Source of the DNA: Ceratodon purpureus
Taxonomy: Eukaryota; Streptophyta; Bryopsida; Pseudoditrichales; Ditrichaceae
Direction: 5' to 3'
Length of the DNA: 64,000 nucleotides
Assembly: GCA_014871385.1 (NCBI GenBank)
Contig: CM026433.1
Location: 10,729,433-10,793,432, forward strand
Shown: piece by piece, positions 22,801-33,344 of the stretch
Position numbering within the stretch: the stretch's first letter is position 1
Layout: each line of letters opens with the position of its first letter
Notes under the pieces: model-generated
Told to the model about the DNA's origin: nothing
The model's input: only the letters and a program-made list of their open reading frames with translations
Database searches by the model: none
Made by a program: the position numbers and the translations under genes

Positions 22801-23013
22801 CTGTGCACTCAAGCCGTGCCATCTGTGAGGCCGTCAATGACAAAAGTGGCTTCCGTTCTGTTGGGACAGTGTCAGGTCGAGACCAGAAATCTGGAGAAGC
22901 CCTCTTTCCTTTCAGAATCGTCCACCATGAGCAGGCCGCAGGCGTCAACGTCGGAGCCGAAGTCCGACTTTCGCAACGATGCTCCCGCAATCACAGTGGT
23001 AACCGCTCGCTGA
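19848..23013 (+). CDS. Receptor-like kinase with an LTP-type (eight-cysteine) ectodomain
   Basis: The model has seven exons, all GT-AG and in phase: 19,848-20,268; 21,040-21,189; 21,338-21,465; 21,583-21,793; 21,929-22,169; 22,292-22,442; 22,699-23,013, giving 538 aa. A signal peptide ([14 protein letters not shown]) is followed by a domain with C-x11-C-x14-CC-x12-CxC-x23-C-x6-C, the plant lipid-transfer/hydrophobic-seed pattern. The membrane segment is [19 protein letters not shown] at about 158-176. The kinase domain has [10 protein letters not shown] (224-233), Lys245, HRD (342-344), N349 and DFG (362-364); it is an RD kinase and looks active. The best guess is a plasma-membrane receptor binding a lipid or small extracellular ligand. 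The start is at 19,848; an ATG 12 nt later is possible. Intron 1 carries a mobile fragment. Confidence 0.88.
20795..20915 (+). repeat. Mobile-ORF fragment in intron 1 of the receptor kinase
   Basis: Around an ATG at 20,805 it reads [16 protein letters not shown]; shifting frame it continues [13 protein letters not shown]. The same order ([19 protein letters not shown], then RYYSGGARRPNLD) lies in the minus-strand ORF at 57,642-58,226. Nucleotide similarity extends upstream of both ATGs ('agcagag-ttc'). Both are copies of one dispersed sequence, so the intron holds a truncated insertion. A T-rich run at about 20,681-20,698 may mark one end. Confidence 0.7.
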
Positions 23014-25704
23014 ATTATTATGTGTGTGCCTAGCACTGCAAGGTTGTTAAGGTCAGGGCCATTATGCTACTCCATCGATCGAGCACAATTTGATAAAACT
23101 TTGCTGAGATGAAGTAATGTGTCTGTGAAACGGTGCAAATTGGAGGCGTTTTTTTATTTTTGAAAATTCTTGTTGTGAGTGAGTTGCTCTGTTTAGAGAG
23201 CAATTTCGCCAGGTTAGAGAGTCTGTTGCCAGGAACAAGCTGAATCCTGCTTGCAATGATTTTGCAATTGTGGTTATGAGAACATTGCGTCTGCGTGCAT
23301 CCATAGCGCACCATTTCTTCAATACTCCAGCATTATTACTTTATCATGGATAAGTAATTTCTGGTGACTCAATTCTAGTTAGTTCACAGTTGTTTGTGTT
23401 TCCAAAAAAAAAGGAAGGTAGAGAAAAAAAAAAAACAGTTTTTATTTTTCTCTTAGAAGACAACAAATTATTGCATGTGAGGGAAGCTCCAAGAACCTGG
23501 AAGGAACCACCAGGATATTCCAGACATAGTGTGCATGTGTCCAAACCTCGTGTTCTATGTGTAACAGGCATTTGTTGCATACAAAAAAGACCATGCCGAA
23601 GTATTTAGTAGATGCTCTTGGATGCTTTTTCCCAGATGAATATGTTACAATCGGGTGTTAATCATGAGCATGACATCCTGCTGAAATTCCTCTCCTCACT
23701 TTTGAAGAACAAGTGAATTGCATTTGGGTCTCTTTCAGGGGGTATCTACAAATGAATCCTTGGTTTGTGGCTTTTATATTATAAATGAGACTCGTCATAA
23801 TTTTGGTACCTCACGGTTGATGTGTTTTGCTAAGGACTATGTAGGGAGGCCTGGGATGGAAATACAGCTTGGTAATATTTGTTCACACGAGGACTGATTT
23901 GCCCTATCTGTGCTGGAGTGGCCTCGGAGTCATGAATATCTACAACCTTGTACCGTATGCAACCTTGCCTCCCTATTTATTTGAAACCGCTCATTTGAAA
24001 CGTTGTCTGCAAACTTGTGCCAACCTGCACATAGGTGAAACTAAACTTGAAATTAGACCTGGATTGGTGGACACCACCCAGCTGATCATCTCGAGCCCTG
24101 CACCATTGGCAGTCACTTCAGGCAGAATCTTACAGATATGAAAATGATGGTATGCACTTGTCTAGGCTTGTATCTGAAGCAGCGTCCGAAAACATTCAAC
24201 CCCACTACTTTGCTTACTTCAATGCACTTCACCCTTCCGCTAGCACCGTGTGGAGGAAGCTCAAAATTATGAACTTGGGGGTAACTCCTACATGCAGATA
24301 ATTAGGTTCAGTTTGGGACTCTGCACAACATTCCTGATTGTCATGCTGCCCCCTATTCTTTTGCTCCCTGCAGACGTTATTACAAGCTCTTGTACCGGTA
24401 TGCAAGCCATAACCAATCCTGCAAGTTATCTTTCAAGATCCAAGGTTGCCAACGGCAACCGCATTCAAAGAATGACGAGACTTTCAGTGTCAGTTCTTTC
24501 CTCTACTGCATCTGGTGGTGGTCGTTAGCACATGTCCTCTAAATTGATCTCCTTGTCTATGTTCCCTCCACCACCACTTTGTAAGTTCCTCAAAAAGGCG
24601 CAGACCACCGCAACCAATTCAGCTATGAAACTGAACGGCTCATTCAACGGCAACCACTAGCAAAGAACCAACACTCTCCACTGGTCAGGAAGGCAATTCC
24701 ATATTGCTGTTTGTGAATCAACTACCAATCCTGTTACCTGAAAGGCACAATGGAACTAGAAACATGTGAACTAATGACGCCATAAGGATGAATCGGTCCA
24801 AAGCATGGAGCGTCCAAGATCTCTCTGTATGCCTTCATAGTCACAGCCAAAAAATATCGGCAGTAAGACACCATAAGGAAATGTCAATTTCCTGAAGTCT
24901 GTAACCATAACATTAATCTATTTAATTTCTGTACAAGAAGGCAAGTTCTACTAGCGAATTTGCCCTGGCAAAGGAGAGAAGGAAATAGAGACTAGACGTG
25001 AACCGTGACCACTCAAATTAAAGTATGTACAACTTGGAAAAGGTGTTCAATAGCATGTGTAACAACTAATTGGGGACATCGGATCAAATTCAGGAACTTG
25101 ACCTCACTTCAAAAGCGTGCAAATGGAAGAAAGCTTCAGCTAGAACACTTTTTCAAGGTATGGTATCGATCGAATTATGTACAATGATTTTACGTAAATA
25201 GTCACAGCTTGCACTAGTGCAGTTCTAATCTGCAAGAATCGGTAACTTACTATCTACAGTTCCTCATAAGCGATATATATATTTGCATGTGCCTTCGATA
25301 CTGCCTGTCAGACGACAATCTTGCTTGCAACTTGCTAGAGTTACCAAGCATTCTCTAGCAACAAATCGTCAACTTGCCGACTGTCTAACAAGTGAATGGT
25401 CTTGCCCACAATAACGACTTTGAGCAAAATGGTCTACAGAGGAAAACCGGAAGTGCAACTCACAGGAGGTATGCGACCATGCCTGCAGATTGAAAATTGA
25501 GAGCACCTCCTGCCGTCCAAGCACCTGATCTACGATGTTGTTGACTGAAAGCAAGCCGAGATAAGATTCCAACTGTCTTGCGAAAGAAGAAACGCTGCAA
25601 AACTTCTGGTTGCACTGATCGCCTGAGAAAACACCAGCAATGCAGAGTGGTGGAACACCCACACTGGTGCCCCACTCAGCAATGTTGAACAGCAATCAGC
25701 ATCA
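23014..25704. other. Intergenic region between the kinase and APS kinase
   Basis: The first few hundred bases are probably the kinase 3' UTR, and about 25,000-25,704 the APS kinase 3' UTR (convergent genes). Frames such as 23,869-24,141 and 24,250-24,528 plus have no recognisable domain. No RNA gene was seen. Confidence 0.5.
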
Positions 25705-26835
25705 TCAATCACCTCTAAGGAATCCATTTTCTTCCAAGTAAGCCAGCATCTGGACAGTCATCTCTTGCGGTGAAGCATACACCCCATTTACAGCCTTCAT
25801 CACGATTTCAGCTTCCTGAGGTTCCTCATAAGGATCATCCACTCCCGTGAAACCCTTAATTTTCCCTGCACGAGCAAGTTTATACAATCCTTTCGGATCT
25901 CGTTGTTCACAAACTTCCAAAGCCACATCCATAAACACCTCAATAAAGTCCCCAGCCCCCATGAGACTCCTGCAAGCATCTCTATCCTTCTTGTAGGGCG
26001 AAATGAAGCTGGCGATGCATATGATTCCCGTGTCTGCAAACAGCTTCGCAACCTCACCAACCCTACGAATGTTTTCCGCGCGGTCCACTGCACTGAAACC
26101 CAGATTATTATTCAACCCATGGCGAACATTGTCTCCATCCAAAACGTAACTCAGCTTCCCTCTCTGTAAAAGCGCGTGATCCAGAGTACACGCAAGAGTT
26201 GATTTCCCTGAGCCACTTAGCCCAGTAATCCAAATCACACACCCCTTCTGATTCAACATCCGCTGCCGATCCTCCCTCTTCACCATACACCCTTGCCATA
26301 AAATGTTGGTAGACTTCCCCACCGTCATCAGCGGCGGCAAGATCAAACCTGCCAGTCAAAAAACCACATCTGTAACACATAAACACACATCCCTACCCAT
26401 ACCTCCACCCAACCAAACCCAAGCCCATGCACAAAACAACTTCGTAATCACATCCAGAGCTCAAATTACACAGACTACTCAACCTGAAATGGAGCCCTCG
26501 TTCGAACTCGCTGCTGCACCATTACCAGCATCTCCATTCACGCACCCTTCTGCAACAACTCCATGTTCCACCTCCTCCTGTCTCGCAGATCCAGAGCTTC
26601 GCGCCGACGCAACAACGCTCCGGTGCCAGTGACCCTTAAACCCAACCCTAACCGAAGCTCCAGCACCTCCTCTCTCCCTCTCCCTACACTTCCACTGCCC
26701 CACTTCCCCACCCCGCCGACCGCCACCCAAGCTCCCCACTCCCACCATCTCCCCACCTCTACTCCGCAATGCCGATCCATCTCTGGACCAACACAACCCC
26801 CCTGCAACCCGCTCCACCACCCCTCCCAGCATCAT
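25705..26835 (-). CDS. APK: Adenylyl-sulfate (APS) kinase, plastid type
   Basis: There are two exons on the minus strand, 26,835-26,484 and 26,348-25,705, with intron 26,483-26,349 (GTTGAG...TGGCAG), giving 331 aa. The first exon is a basic, Ser/Ala/Gly-rich leader of about 117 residues fitting a plastid transit peptide. The second starts TVGKSTNILW, typical of plant APS kinases. It has the P-loop GLSGSGKST (about 160-168), LDGDNVRHGLN, the DRAENIRRVGEV helix, FISPYKKDRD, the DPKGLY and ARAGKIKGFTG motifs, and DDPYE. The enzyme phosphorylates APS to PAPS, supplying sulfotransferases and competing with sulfate reduction. An in-frame stop lies just before the ATG at 26,835, supporting that start. 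All key motifs are intact and the length is usual. Confidence 0.93.
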
Positions 26836-26985
26836 TCCTCACCTCACCTAGTCCACAAAACCTCACAACCTGCTTCCACCCCGGCTCCAAAACACCATAC
26901 TCCAACCTCCAACCTCCAAACTCTCAACTCAACCAACCTCTCACACATCAAAACATCCCAACCAACATCCCATCACACTCAGGAT

Positions 26986-27281
26986 CTGCAAAACAAACTA
27001 AGATTGTGAGGCAAACACATGATACCACAATGCACTCCAATAATGGGCAACACATTCCAGTGTGCACCGCTCAACCAAAGGAACGATTTTGACTGCCAGT
27101 AACCTACCTCGTCGTACAAAACCTCGAACTGGGTCCACCCTTTTGGCCATCTCCTACTCCGGGACATGCACAGGGAGGGAGTAGGTAGCAGATCAGTGCG
27201 GCAAATTCGCACCAACTGCTTTGGAGTGGCGGACTTCGCACAATCGGCGGATGGTGATCTCGCCTTCAACTGTCGGTCCAT
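26986..27281 (-). other. Possible upstream exon/uORF of the APS kinase transcript
   Basis: An open frame starts at 27,281 (minus) and reaches a good donor GAG|GTAGGT at 27,108/27,107. A strong acceptor (TTTGTTTTGCAG) lies at 26,986, upstream of the APS kinase ATG. Spliced, the frame would stop about 15 codons later and not join the kinase, so it would act as an upstream ORF. The 58-residue peptide has no recognised domain. It could also be the start of an unrelated small gene. Confidence 0.3.
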
Positions 27282-27390
27282 GATTTACATTTTCAAGTTT
27301 TTTTTATTTTTCTTTTTTCACCGAGTCGCCACCAACTCAAAATAAGAATAGTCCACATGGCAGTCTCACCACTGTGGCACATGCTGCCGT

Positions 27391-27714
27391 GTTTGGTTGA
27401 ATTCAGTCACAGATCTTATGATAATTTTCGGTTATCATAATTTATTCGGAATCTGCAAGTTTTTATCATGAGTTTTTGAGGACGAGTTTTTGGATCTAGA
27501 GTTGAGGTGATCAAATGTTCGGAGTGGCAGATTCGAGGAAAACTTGTTTGGTTGAATTCAGTGACAGGTCTTATGATTTTTGAACTGATGGTTAATTTAT
27601 TCGGAAGCTGCTAGTTTTTTTTTTTCATAATTTGTGATGTGTTTTTGTGATGAATTTTTTGGATCTGGAGTTGAGGTGATCGAATGTTCGGAGTGGGAGA
27701 TTCGAGGAAAACTT
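27391..27714 (+). repeat. Tandem duplication of about 160 bp
   Basis: Copy 1 (27,391-27,545) and copy 2 (27,546-27,714) both begin 'gtttggttgaattcagt-ac' and both end 'agattcgaggaaaactt'. The copies differ by small indels, including a T-run. The remainder of 27,282-28,390 contains no gene I recognise. A 64-codon plus frame starting at 27,713 has no known domain. Confidence 0.8.
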
Positions 27715-28393
27715 GTCTGATGGGATTGGCACTTTTGACACGCGATTTGCACTGTTCATTGCCAGCGAGAGGAATGTCTGGAATCAGTTCCTGGGCTGGT
27801 CGAAGTGGGAGCTCCTCTCGTGTGGCGACCACCAACATTCCTCCCGGATCTCGGACTGTGAATTATCTTCGTTGTTGACAAGTCTAGTGTTTGCCTCGGA
27901 GGTGTGATCTTTGAATGAATCCTGAGTTTTTTGATGAGACGGTTTCAAAGCGTTTGGGAGATGGTGGAGTTCAGCAACTTAGGGCCAGTTTACACCACGC
28001 TGGAGAAAGCCTTCGGTCGGTCAAGAATGCTTGGCCAAGACATGGTTATATGAGGTCAATGGTGGATGTACCGGAGAAGAATTAAAGCAATAAAATATTT
28101 CAAAAGGAGTTGTAGACTATAAGCATCTAGAGGAGAAGCTTAGCGGAGAAGTCCATTGGAGAAGTGTACTGGTGAAGAGGAGCTCATCAAATGATGAATT
28201 TCTTTTAGATAAAAAACCATAATTCTCTACATTCACATTGTATCAAAAGATTTAAATAAAAATTGTATTCATAAAAAATAAATATGCATATGTATGATAA
28301 TTTTACTAAACTTCAAATTGATTTTATTATCAAATTGTGCGGTTAAATAATAATTTTTTTGGTTAATTTTCACTTTCTATATAAAAAAACATG

Positions 28394-28966
28394 TCATGCT
28401 AATATAATGTTCAATTTTTTTCCAAAGATAATTAAAATTGCCAAATTGTCAAGAAATTTTCTTTGGAGTGAGGTTAGTGTTGGTGGTGTATTTTGTTTAT
28501 GAATAAATTCATATAGTTTATTGTGAATAGAGTTTTTAGGCGATACTAAGTCTTGGTTTATATTGATGATTTTGGTGTACGGATGTTGTGTGAGGATGTG
28601 TTTTTTGAGAGGGTTATTGAGGTTAGCTAGTCTAATTTTTAATGTATTAGTCCTAATATTATAAAAGTAATAAATATGAGGTTGAGCTAATATATCATTG
28701 CATTTATTTACTAATGGATGTATAGTGACAACTAATACATAGAGTGTATGGAGAAGTGGAGATTGGATTTGCGTTTGTAAGTACTGATGTAAATGTGGAA
28801 ATTCAATGATTGCTTGTTGATGTAGGTGGTGATTACTTTTTAAAATTAGGGGAAATGAATTTGCAATGTGTTGGTATTCCGGGTGTAATTTAATTGTATT
28901 GAGGATGAAGTATGTTTTAGCTATTTTCTTCTGTGCGGATGGATGTGTTCGTAATATGTTGGGCAT
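28394..28966 (-). CDS. Unrecognised 190-codon frame in the skewed block
   Basis: Starts MPNILRTHPSAQKKIAK and ends FGKKLNIILA. It is rich in Asn, Ile, His, Leu and Thr, with almost no Gly, no Trp and few Asp/Glu. No signal peptide, membrane segment or known motif is seen. Upstream (to 29,048) the minus strand is interrupted. It may be a decayed or compositionally distorted coding sequence, or simply a product of G depletion. No function proposed. Confidence 0.2.
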   Translation of the reverse strand: MPNILRTHPSAQKKIAKTYFILNTIKLHPEYQHIANSFPLILKSNHHLHQQAIIEFPHLHQYLQTQIQSPLLHTLYVLVVTIHPLVNKCNDILAQPHIYYFYNIRTNTLKIRLANLNNPLKKHILTQHPYTKIININQDLVSPKNSIHNKLYEFIHKQNTPPTLTSLQRKFLDNLAILIIFGKKLNIILA

Positions 28967-29500
28967 TGGCCCTCGATTTGATTCAATATCTCTGCATTGA
29001 AGTAGAGCTAAATTGTTTATAGTATAGTATCTGTGGTAAATGACTACTTAAAGGTTTTTATTGTTTATTTTATAATATTTAATAGTTGTAAATCTAATTG
29101 TTGTAAATAGGTTAGGTAATGCGTGTATTATGTTTTCAATTTGTATTGGAAAGTAGTGTAACTTTGTAGTGGTTTCTGTTCTATGTTCTGTAATTTTGTT
29201 GGAGTACCAAAATATGTTTTGGTATATATTTTTGAGGGTTTGGCGAGGCCGGTAGGCCAAGGTCATATTATTATGTTTCATGTTATATGGATTTCTCAAT
29301 GTGGAAGTATAAAGTTTTATGATGTGGTTTGTGAAGCTTTTTTGGAAGAATCTCGAGTAATTTGTAGTATGGTGATTTTTTGAATTTTGAAGTTGTGGTT
29401 TTGCGCAGTATTTTTGTTTTGTGTTTGGAGGTGTAGTTTTTGTATGATGTTCAGTTTTCAATTGGCGCAATTTGAGAAGAAATCTAAGTCGGGATGATGG
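28400..29500. other. Block with extreme strand asymmetry (plus strand G over C)
   Basis: Counting bases gives 49 G and 9 C in 28,441-28,620, and 47 G and 9 C in 29,281-29,460 on the plus strand. The skew holds over about 1.1 kb and fades outside. On the minus strand this leaves two long frames almost free of Gly and Trp: 28,966-28,394 (190 codons) and 29,599-29,048 (183 codons). Because TAG and TGA need G, G depletion alone lengthens open frames, so they are weak evidence for genes. I recognise no family. Possible explanations are one-sided C-to-T change on the plus strand or import of a skewed sequence. Confidence 0.6.
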
Positions 29501-29599
29501 TCTTGTTGATGGGCAGTGGAAGGATGCAGTGATTGACAAGCTGTCGTATTCTATTGCTTCCATCGCTAAATTGTGAGATTCGAAGGTTTGATTCTTCAC
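29048..29599 (-). CDS. Unrecognised 183-codon frame in the skewed block
   Basis: The first 45 or so residues (MKNQTFESHNLAMEAIEYDS onward) have ordinary composition. The rest is Asn-, Thr-, Ile- and His-rich with no Gly, as in the neighbouring frame. The change of composition inside the frame (near 29,460) coincides with the edge of the skewed block, so the frame probably joins unrelated sequences. No domain recognised. Confidence 0.2.
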   Translation of the reverse strand: MKNQTFESHNLAMEAIEYDSLSITASFHCPSTRPSSRLRFLLKLRQLKTEHHTKTTPPNTKQKYCAKPQLQNSKNHHTTNYSRFFQKSFTNHIIKLYTSTLRNPYNMKHNNMTLAYRPRQTLKNIYQNIFWYSNKITEHRTETTTKLHYFPIQIENIIHALPNLFTTIRFTTIKYYKINNKNL

Positions 29600-30320
29600 A
29601 AATCAGCTGCTTTCTATTGATGTTTTGAAATCCGATTGAGGCACTCAATTGAATGATGCGGTTTTGAGATTTTCATATGGTAGTAATGTCATCAATTCTT
29701 GATGTGCATGTTCAATGGCATACTGAATACTTAGAATAAGTCAGGGTTTAGGGTTTAAATTTTCCATGATTTTCGAGGGCTGTGGCAGTTTGGATGGTTG
29801 GGAAAGGAGGGGCCGGACTGGTATCTGAACTTAGTTTAGAACCTTCTATCAGCCATCCAAACTGACTCTGATGCGCATGGAAACTCAGCTTAACTCTTCT
29901 ACATCCACATATATTTGGAGGAGTGTTCTCTTGCATAAAGTTGGGCATAAATTCTATTAGTCTTGATTTGTGAGGAATGATGATCTCACTTCTATACATG
30001 TTTTTTCTTAAGGAAATATTGCGTTGATATCTAGCACAATCGTGATATGAGTTTCTCAAGTTGACTCTTGCATATTCGGCTAGAAGAGGCCAAAGTGACG
30101 AGCTGAAAGCAGACGACGTGTTTTATTTGCTTCTTGGTGATAATCGTACGAACGGGGTTTGTCTTCGTTCTTGTGTGTCAATATGCAAGTACCTCTCTAT
30201 GTTATAAGAGATATGTTGGCAAAGGAAAAATTGTTTTTATAATGATTCATGAAGTTTATCGTGATGGTTGCAAATGACAGGTGACCGTCTATTAATTCAA
30301 CATTTTAGCATGATAAATAG
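29600..30320. other. Spacer without a recognised gene
   Basis: A 103-codon minus frame (30,059-29,748) has no known domain. On the plus strand about 30,085-30,160 reads ELKADDVFYLLLGDNRTNG, which may be the first piece of the decayed WW-domain gene that follows. Confidence 0.35.
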
Positions 30321-30323
30321 TAT

Positions 30324-32063
30324 TCTTCCTGGTATGTGGAAGGAGGCGAATGATCGTTTGAGTGGACAAAGTTACTTCTACAATACCACCACAGGAGAGA
30401 ACCAATGGACTCACCATAATAATGGTAACAATCAATAGCTACCTGAAAATTGGCAAGCCATACTTGACCCTAGTTTAGCTGAGTTTTTCCAATTGTCTGT
30501 AGATAATGTAGTGCTAGTGCACACAATTTTGTTGCTTTCGTATTCAATGAAAGGTTTATGTCAGTTTTGGCCCATCAATTAATAGTGCATTTATTGCTTA
30601 TAAATATATCTTGTTTGTATAGAGAATACATATTACTTTAACAATGTCTGAAGGCAGAAGACATGGGAGATCCCAACACCAACATTAAAGGATAACTACT
30701 ACAATGTGGTTTCCAATCAACCCTGTACAAAAAATGCAATGCAAAGACATGTAACTATGCTACACGTATCCAATTTCCTCCCAATTTTTTAGGTTTTATA
30801 TATTTTTACATTTATTAAGATTCATTGATTTTGATATTGAATTTATTGTAAATTGTTGATGTTTCAGGGAGAGGTGTTTTGTGAGCCAACTTACGATAGG
30901 ATTTTTAAATTGAAGCAAGTGAAGAAGAAAGATTGGATAGGATTATATGGAAAGTCATACTTGAGCAAACATTTTGGGTTAAATTGGCATGCCCATAAAG
31001 AGAATATTTGCATTGTGAATTCTTCGTTTGATCCTAGCATCAAACAAGCAAGGAAGTTCCTCCATAGTAGTTTGAAAAACAATCGTGATTTGGTGGCGGA
31101 AGTAAAACAATACATTGAACACAAGCTTACCATTAGACCTGCATTATTACACCCATACTTATTTAGATAGAATCAAACCACCATAGGTATGACATGGGGT
31201 GTAACAGAAATCTACGAGCGCTTCAAACAATTAAAAGTTGATTACTTAAAGAAGTTGCGAAGAGGAGGGAGTCTCATTCAACTGGAAGGCGATTTGGAGA
31301 ATGATACAGAGGAAATTGCTACAGAAGATTTACAAATGGTGGATGAACAACAACCTCTACAAGACCTCAGTTGTGGAGAACTTGAGACTGATAGACGCAT
31401 TGAAGAGATGGATGATGTACAAGAGTGTCATGTAGAAGAACACCATGGAAGGCAGACTGAAGGAGATAAATACCTGGAAGATGAAATTGTAGAGGATCAC
31501 ATGGAGGAAGAGAATATACGATGGGGATTGTTGAGCAGTCACCGGATGCTTTAGAAGGCATAAGTAGTCTCAAAATTCCATTTTCGCATAGAATGCGAGA
31601 CGGACATGTCGATGGTGAAGGAAGAAATCGAAGAAAGAAAAGAGCAAGCATGAGATGTGAAGGAAACAGCCGGCCTGGAACAATGCGAACAAGACATCTG
31701 AGACAAAGGTCTGAATGCATGGTTTTGGCTGGGAGTGATGAAGATGCTACGCCTAATTTGGAAGAACATGACGTTATAGACACGAGCAGACTTTCAGAAA
31801 TTTCAAAAAAGGTAATTGGAAAGCATGTTATGGGTTGTGGCGTCTTAACTGATGTTATGAAAGGATTATCAGATTTTGCCTCACAACTTCTTAACTACAA
31901 GAAATTCAAGTTCTTGATGATGAAGTTGAAGGAAAGAAAGATGGTACAATTGGATTTCGTGGTGAAATGGGCATTAAAAAGCCGAGTCACACTCAAAGAC
32001 GCCGACTTGGTAGGTACAAATGAGATTATAGTGGATTCTTCCATGGTTGTGGATAGATCGTAG
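30324..32063 (+). pseudogene. Broken WW-domain gene and following acidic region
   Basis: At 30,324 the plus strand reads LPGMWKEANDRLSGQSYFYN then TTTGENQW, a WW domain (W...YFYN..TGE..W). After an in-frame TAG it continues LPENWQAILDP. Near 30,624 a second WW core (TYYFNN...TWEIPTP) contains an in-frame TGA. Three longer frames follow: 30,853-31,170 (Lys-rich, FCEPTYDRIFKLKQVKKKDW), 31,189-31,554 (very acidic, WGVTEIYERFKQLKVDYLKK) and 31,521-32,063 (basic then mixed). The last two overlap in different frames, as expected from one indel. WW domains bind proline-rich partners, often in RNA-processing proteins; the parent gene is not identified. The order of parts is sensible, so this is a former multi-domain gene. 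Confidence 0.55.
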
Positions 32064-33340
32064 TTCCTACCCTTGCTGCTTTACTGTCTTGGCCTTGACA
32101 TTATGACATATTTAGATATTTATAAGAAAAGGAATTTATTTTTTTTGTATAAAACTTAAATAGCCGCGGTCTAGAGGTCACGCCGCTCTCCTCAGTCGTT
32201 GATATCTCCGTCAAAGCTTGCGTATCCTTGGAGGCTGAAAATTGAAGAGGAAAGCTAGCGAGGTGGTGATTGGACTCATCGACATCAGGAGCCGCAATGA
32301 TTGAGGGGTACAGATTTATACGACCTTCCGGGCCTTATGATGCTTTGCGGGTCTGATGGGCATCATCAATGTATGCTTTTGGTTCTCTATACATATCAGA
32401 TGAAGGGATGCAATATAGCATGGAAAGCCTAAATAAAGTTGAATTCCACAATCAATCTCTGCTTCGTTCTTGTACTCGAGGGGGTCGTTTCCCAAATTTA
32501 AATTAGATGTGCATTCTTAATGAATATCATTGCGATGCCCGTTTTCGGCTTTCTCAAGCAATGCTTAGCTAATCAAGGAACTCAAAGCTTCAGCTCCTCA
32601 GATGGTGGACAAAACTTTGTGAAGAGACTGAGAGCAAATCGAAGAGATACTTTCTAATGTCTTGAACAAGAGATGGCCTTCATTAGTAAGTTCTCTTCCT
32701 CTCTTATTTAAGCTGCAATATGTACGATTTGTAATATGAAGGTCTTGTATAGTATGTATGGCAAAGGTATTTATTGTTTGTGATGATGTGGTATGATGGT
32801 ATTCGTTGTCTTAACGGTAGTAGCAATGTGGTTGGTGGATAATAGTCTTGTTTAATGAAATGAGAAATGAATTCTGATCAACCTAGTATTTAGAGATGCC
32901 AACAATATACTTAATTGCATGAATGTTTTCTTTGTTAAGTTGTTTTCTAAGAGCTTTGTTGTCCTAATGTTTGTGTAGTGGATTTGATTTGTACGTATTT
33001 TATATATTTTCCATATTTTGTTTTGAGTTGGAGGTAACATACATTCTTTTTGAATGGTAGTATATAGGAATGTTTTATTTTAGTATTTTGTTTTTTGGTT
33101 TTTAGTATAAATATATACTATAAAAGTAGAGATATATATAGCTACATTTGTCAAAGCTAGTTTGACAAATCCATTGTTCCTTTTATTTGAAGGGTCTGAA
33201 GGTGGTCCGCTTGCAATGATTCAAGAGTCATTTTCATTTGCCTTTGGAGGATTGCCATTTGAATTCTTGAATTTTTGTTTGATTCCACTTGGACTTTGTC
33301 GACATAAACTCTGGCTTCTTCCACAATTTCTCCCTTGAAC
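32064..33340. other. Spacer without a recognised gene
   Basis: Includes the likely trailing part of the WW pseudogene and AT-rich DNA. No frame longer than about 62 codons and no repeats of note. Confidence 0.4.
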
Positions 33341-33344
33341 TAAT

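Noticed and set aside
26303-27092. Plus-strand Pro/Ser/His-rich frames opposite the APS kinase leader
   Set aside because: Antisense of the transit-peptide exon and its upstream region; low complexity with no domain.
28394-29599. Two long minus frames as intact genes
   Set aside because: G depletion removes TAG and TGA from that strand, so long frames arise easily; kept only as low-confidence entries with the skew as the real observation.
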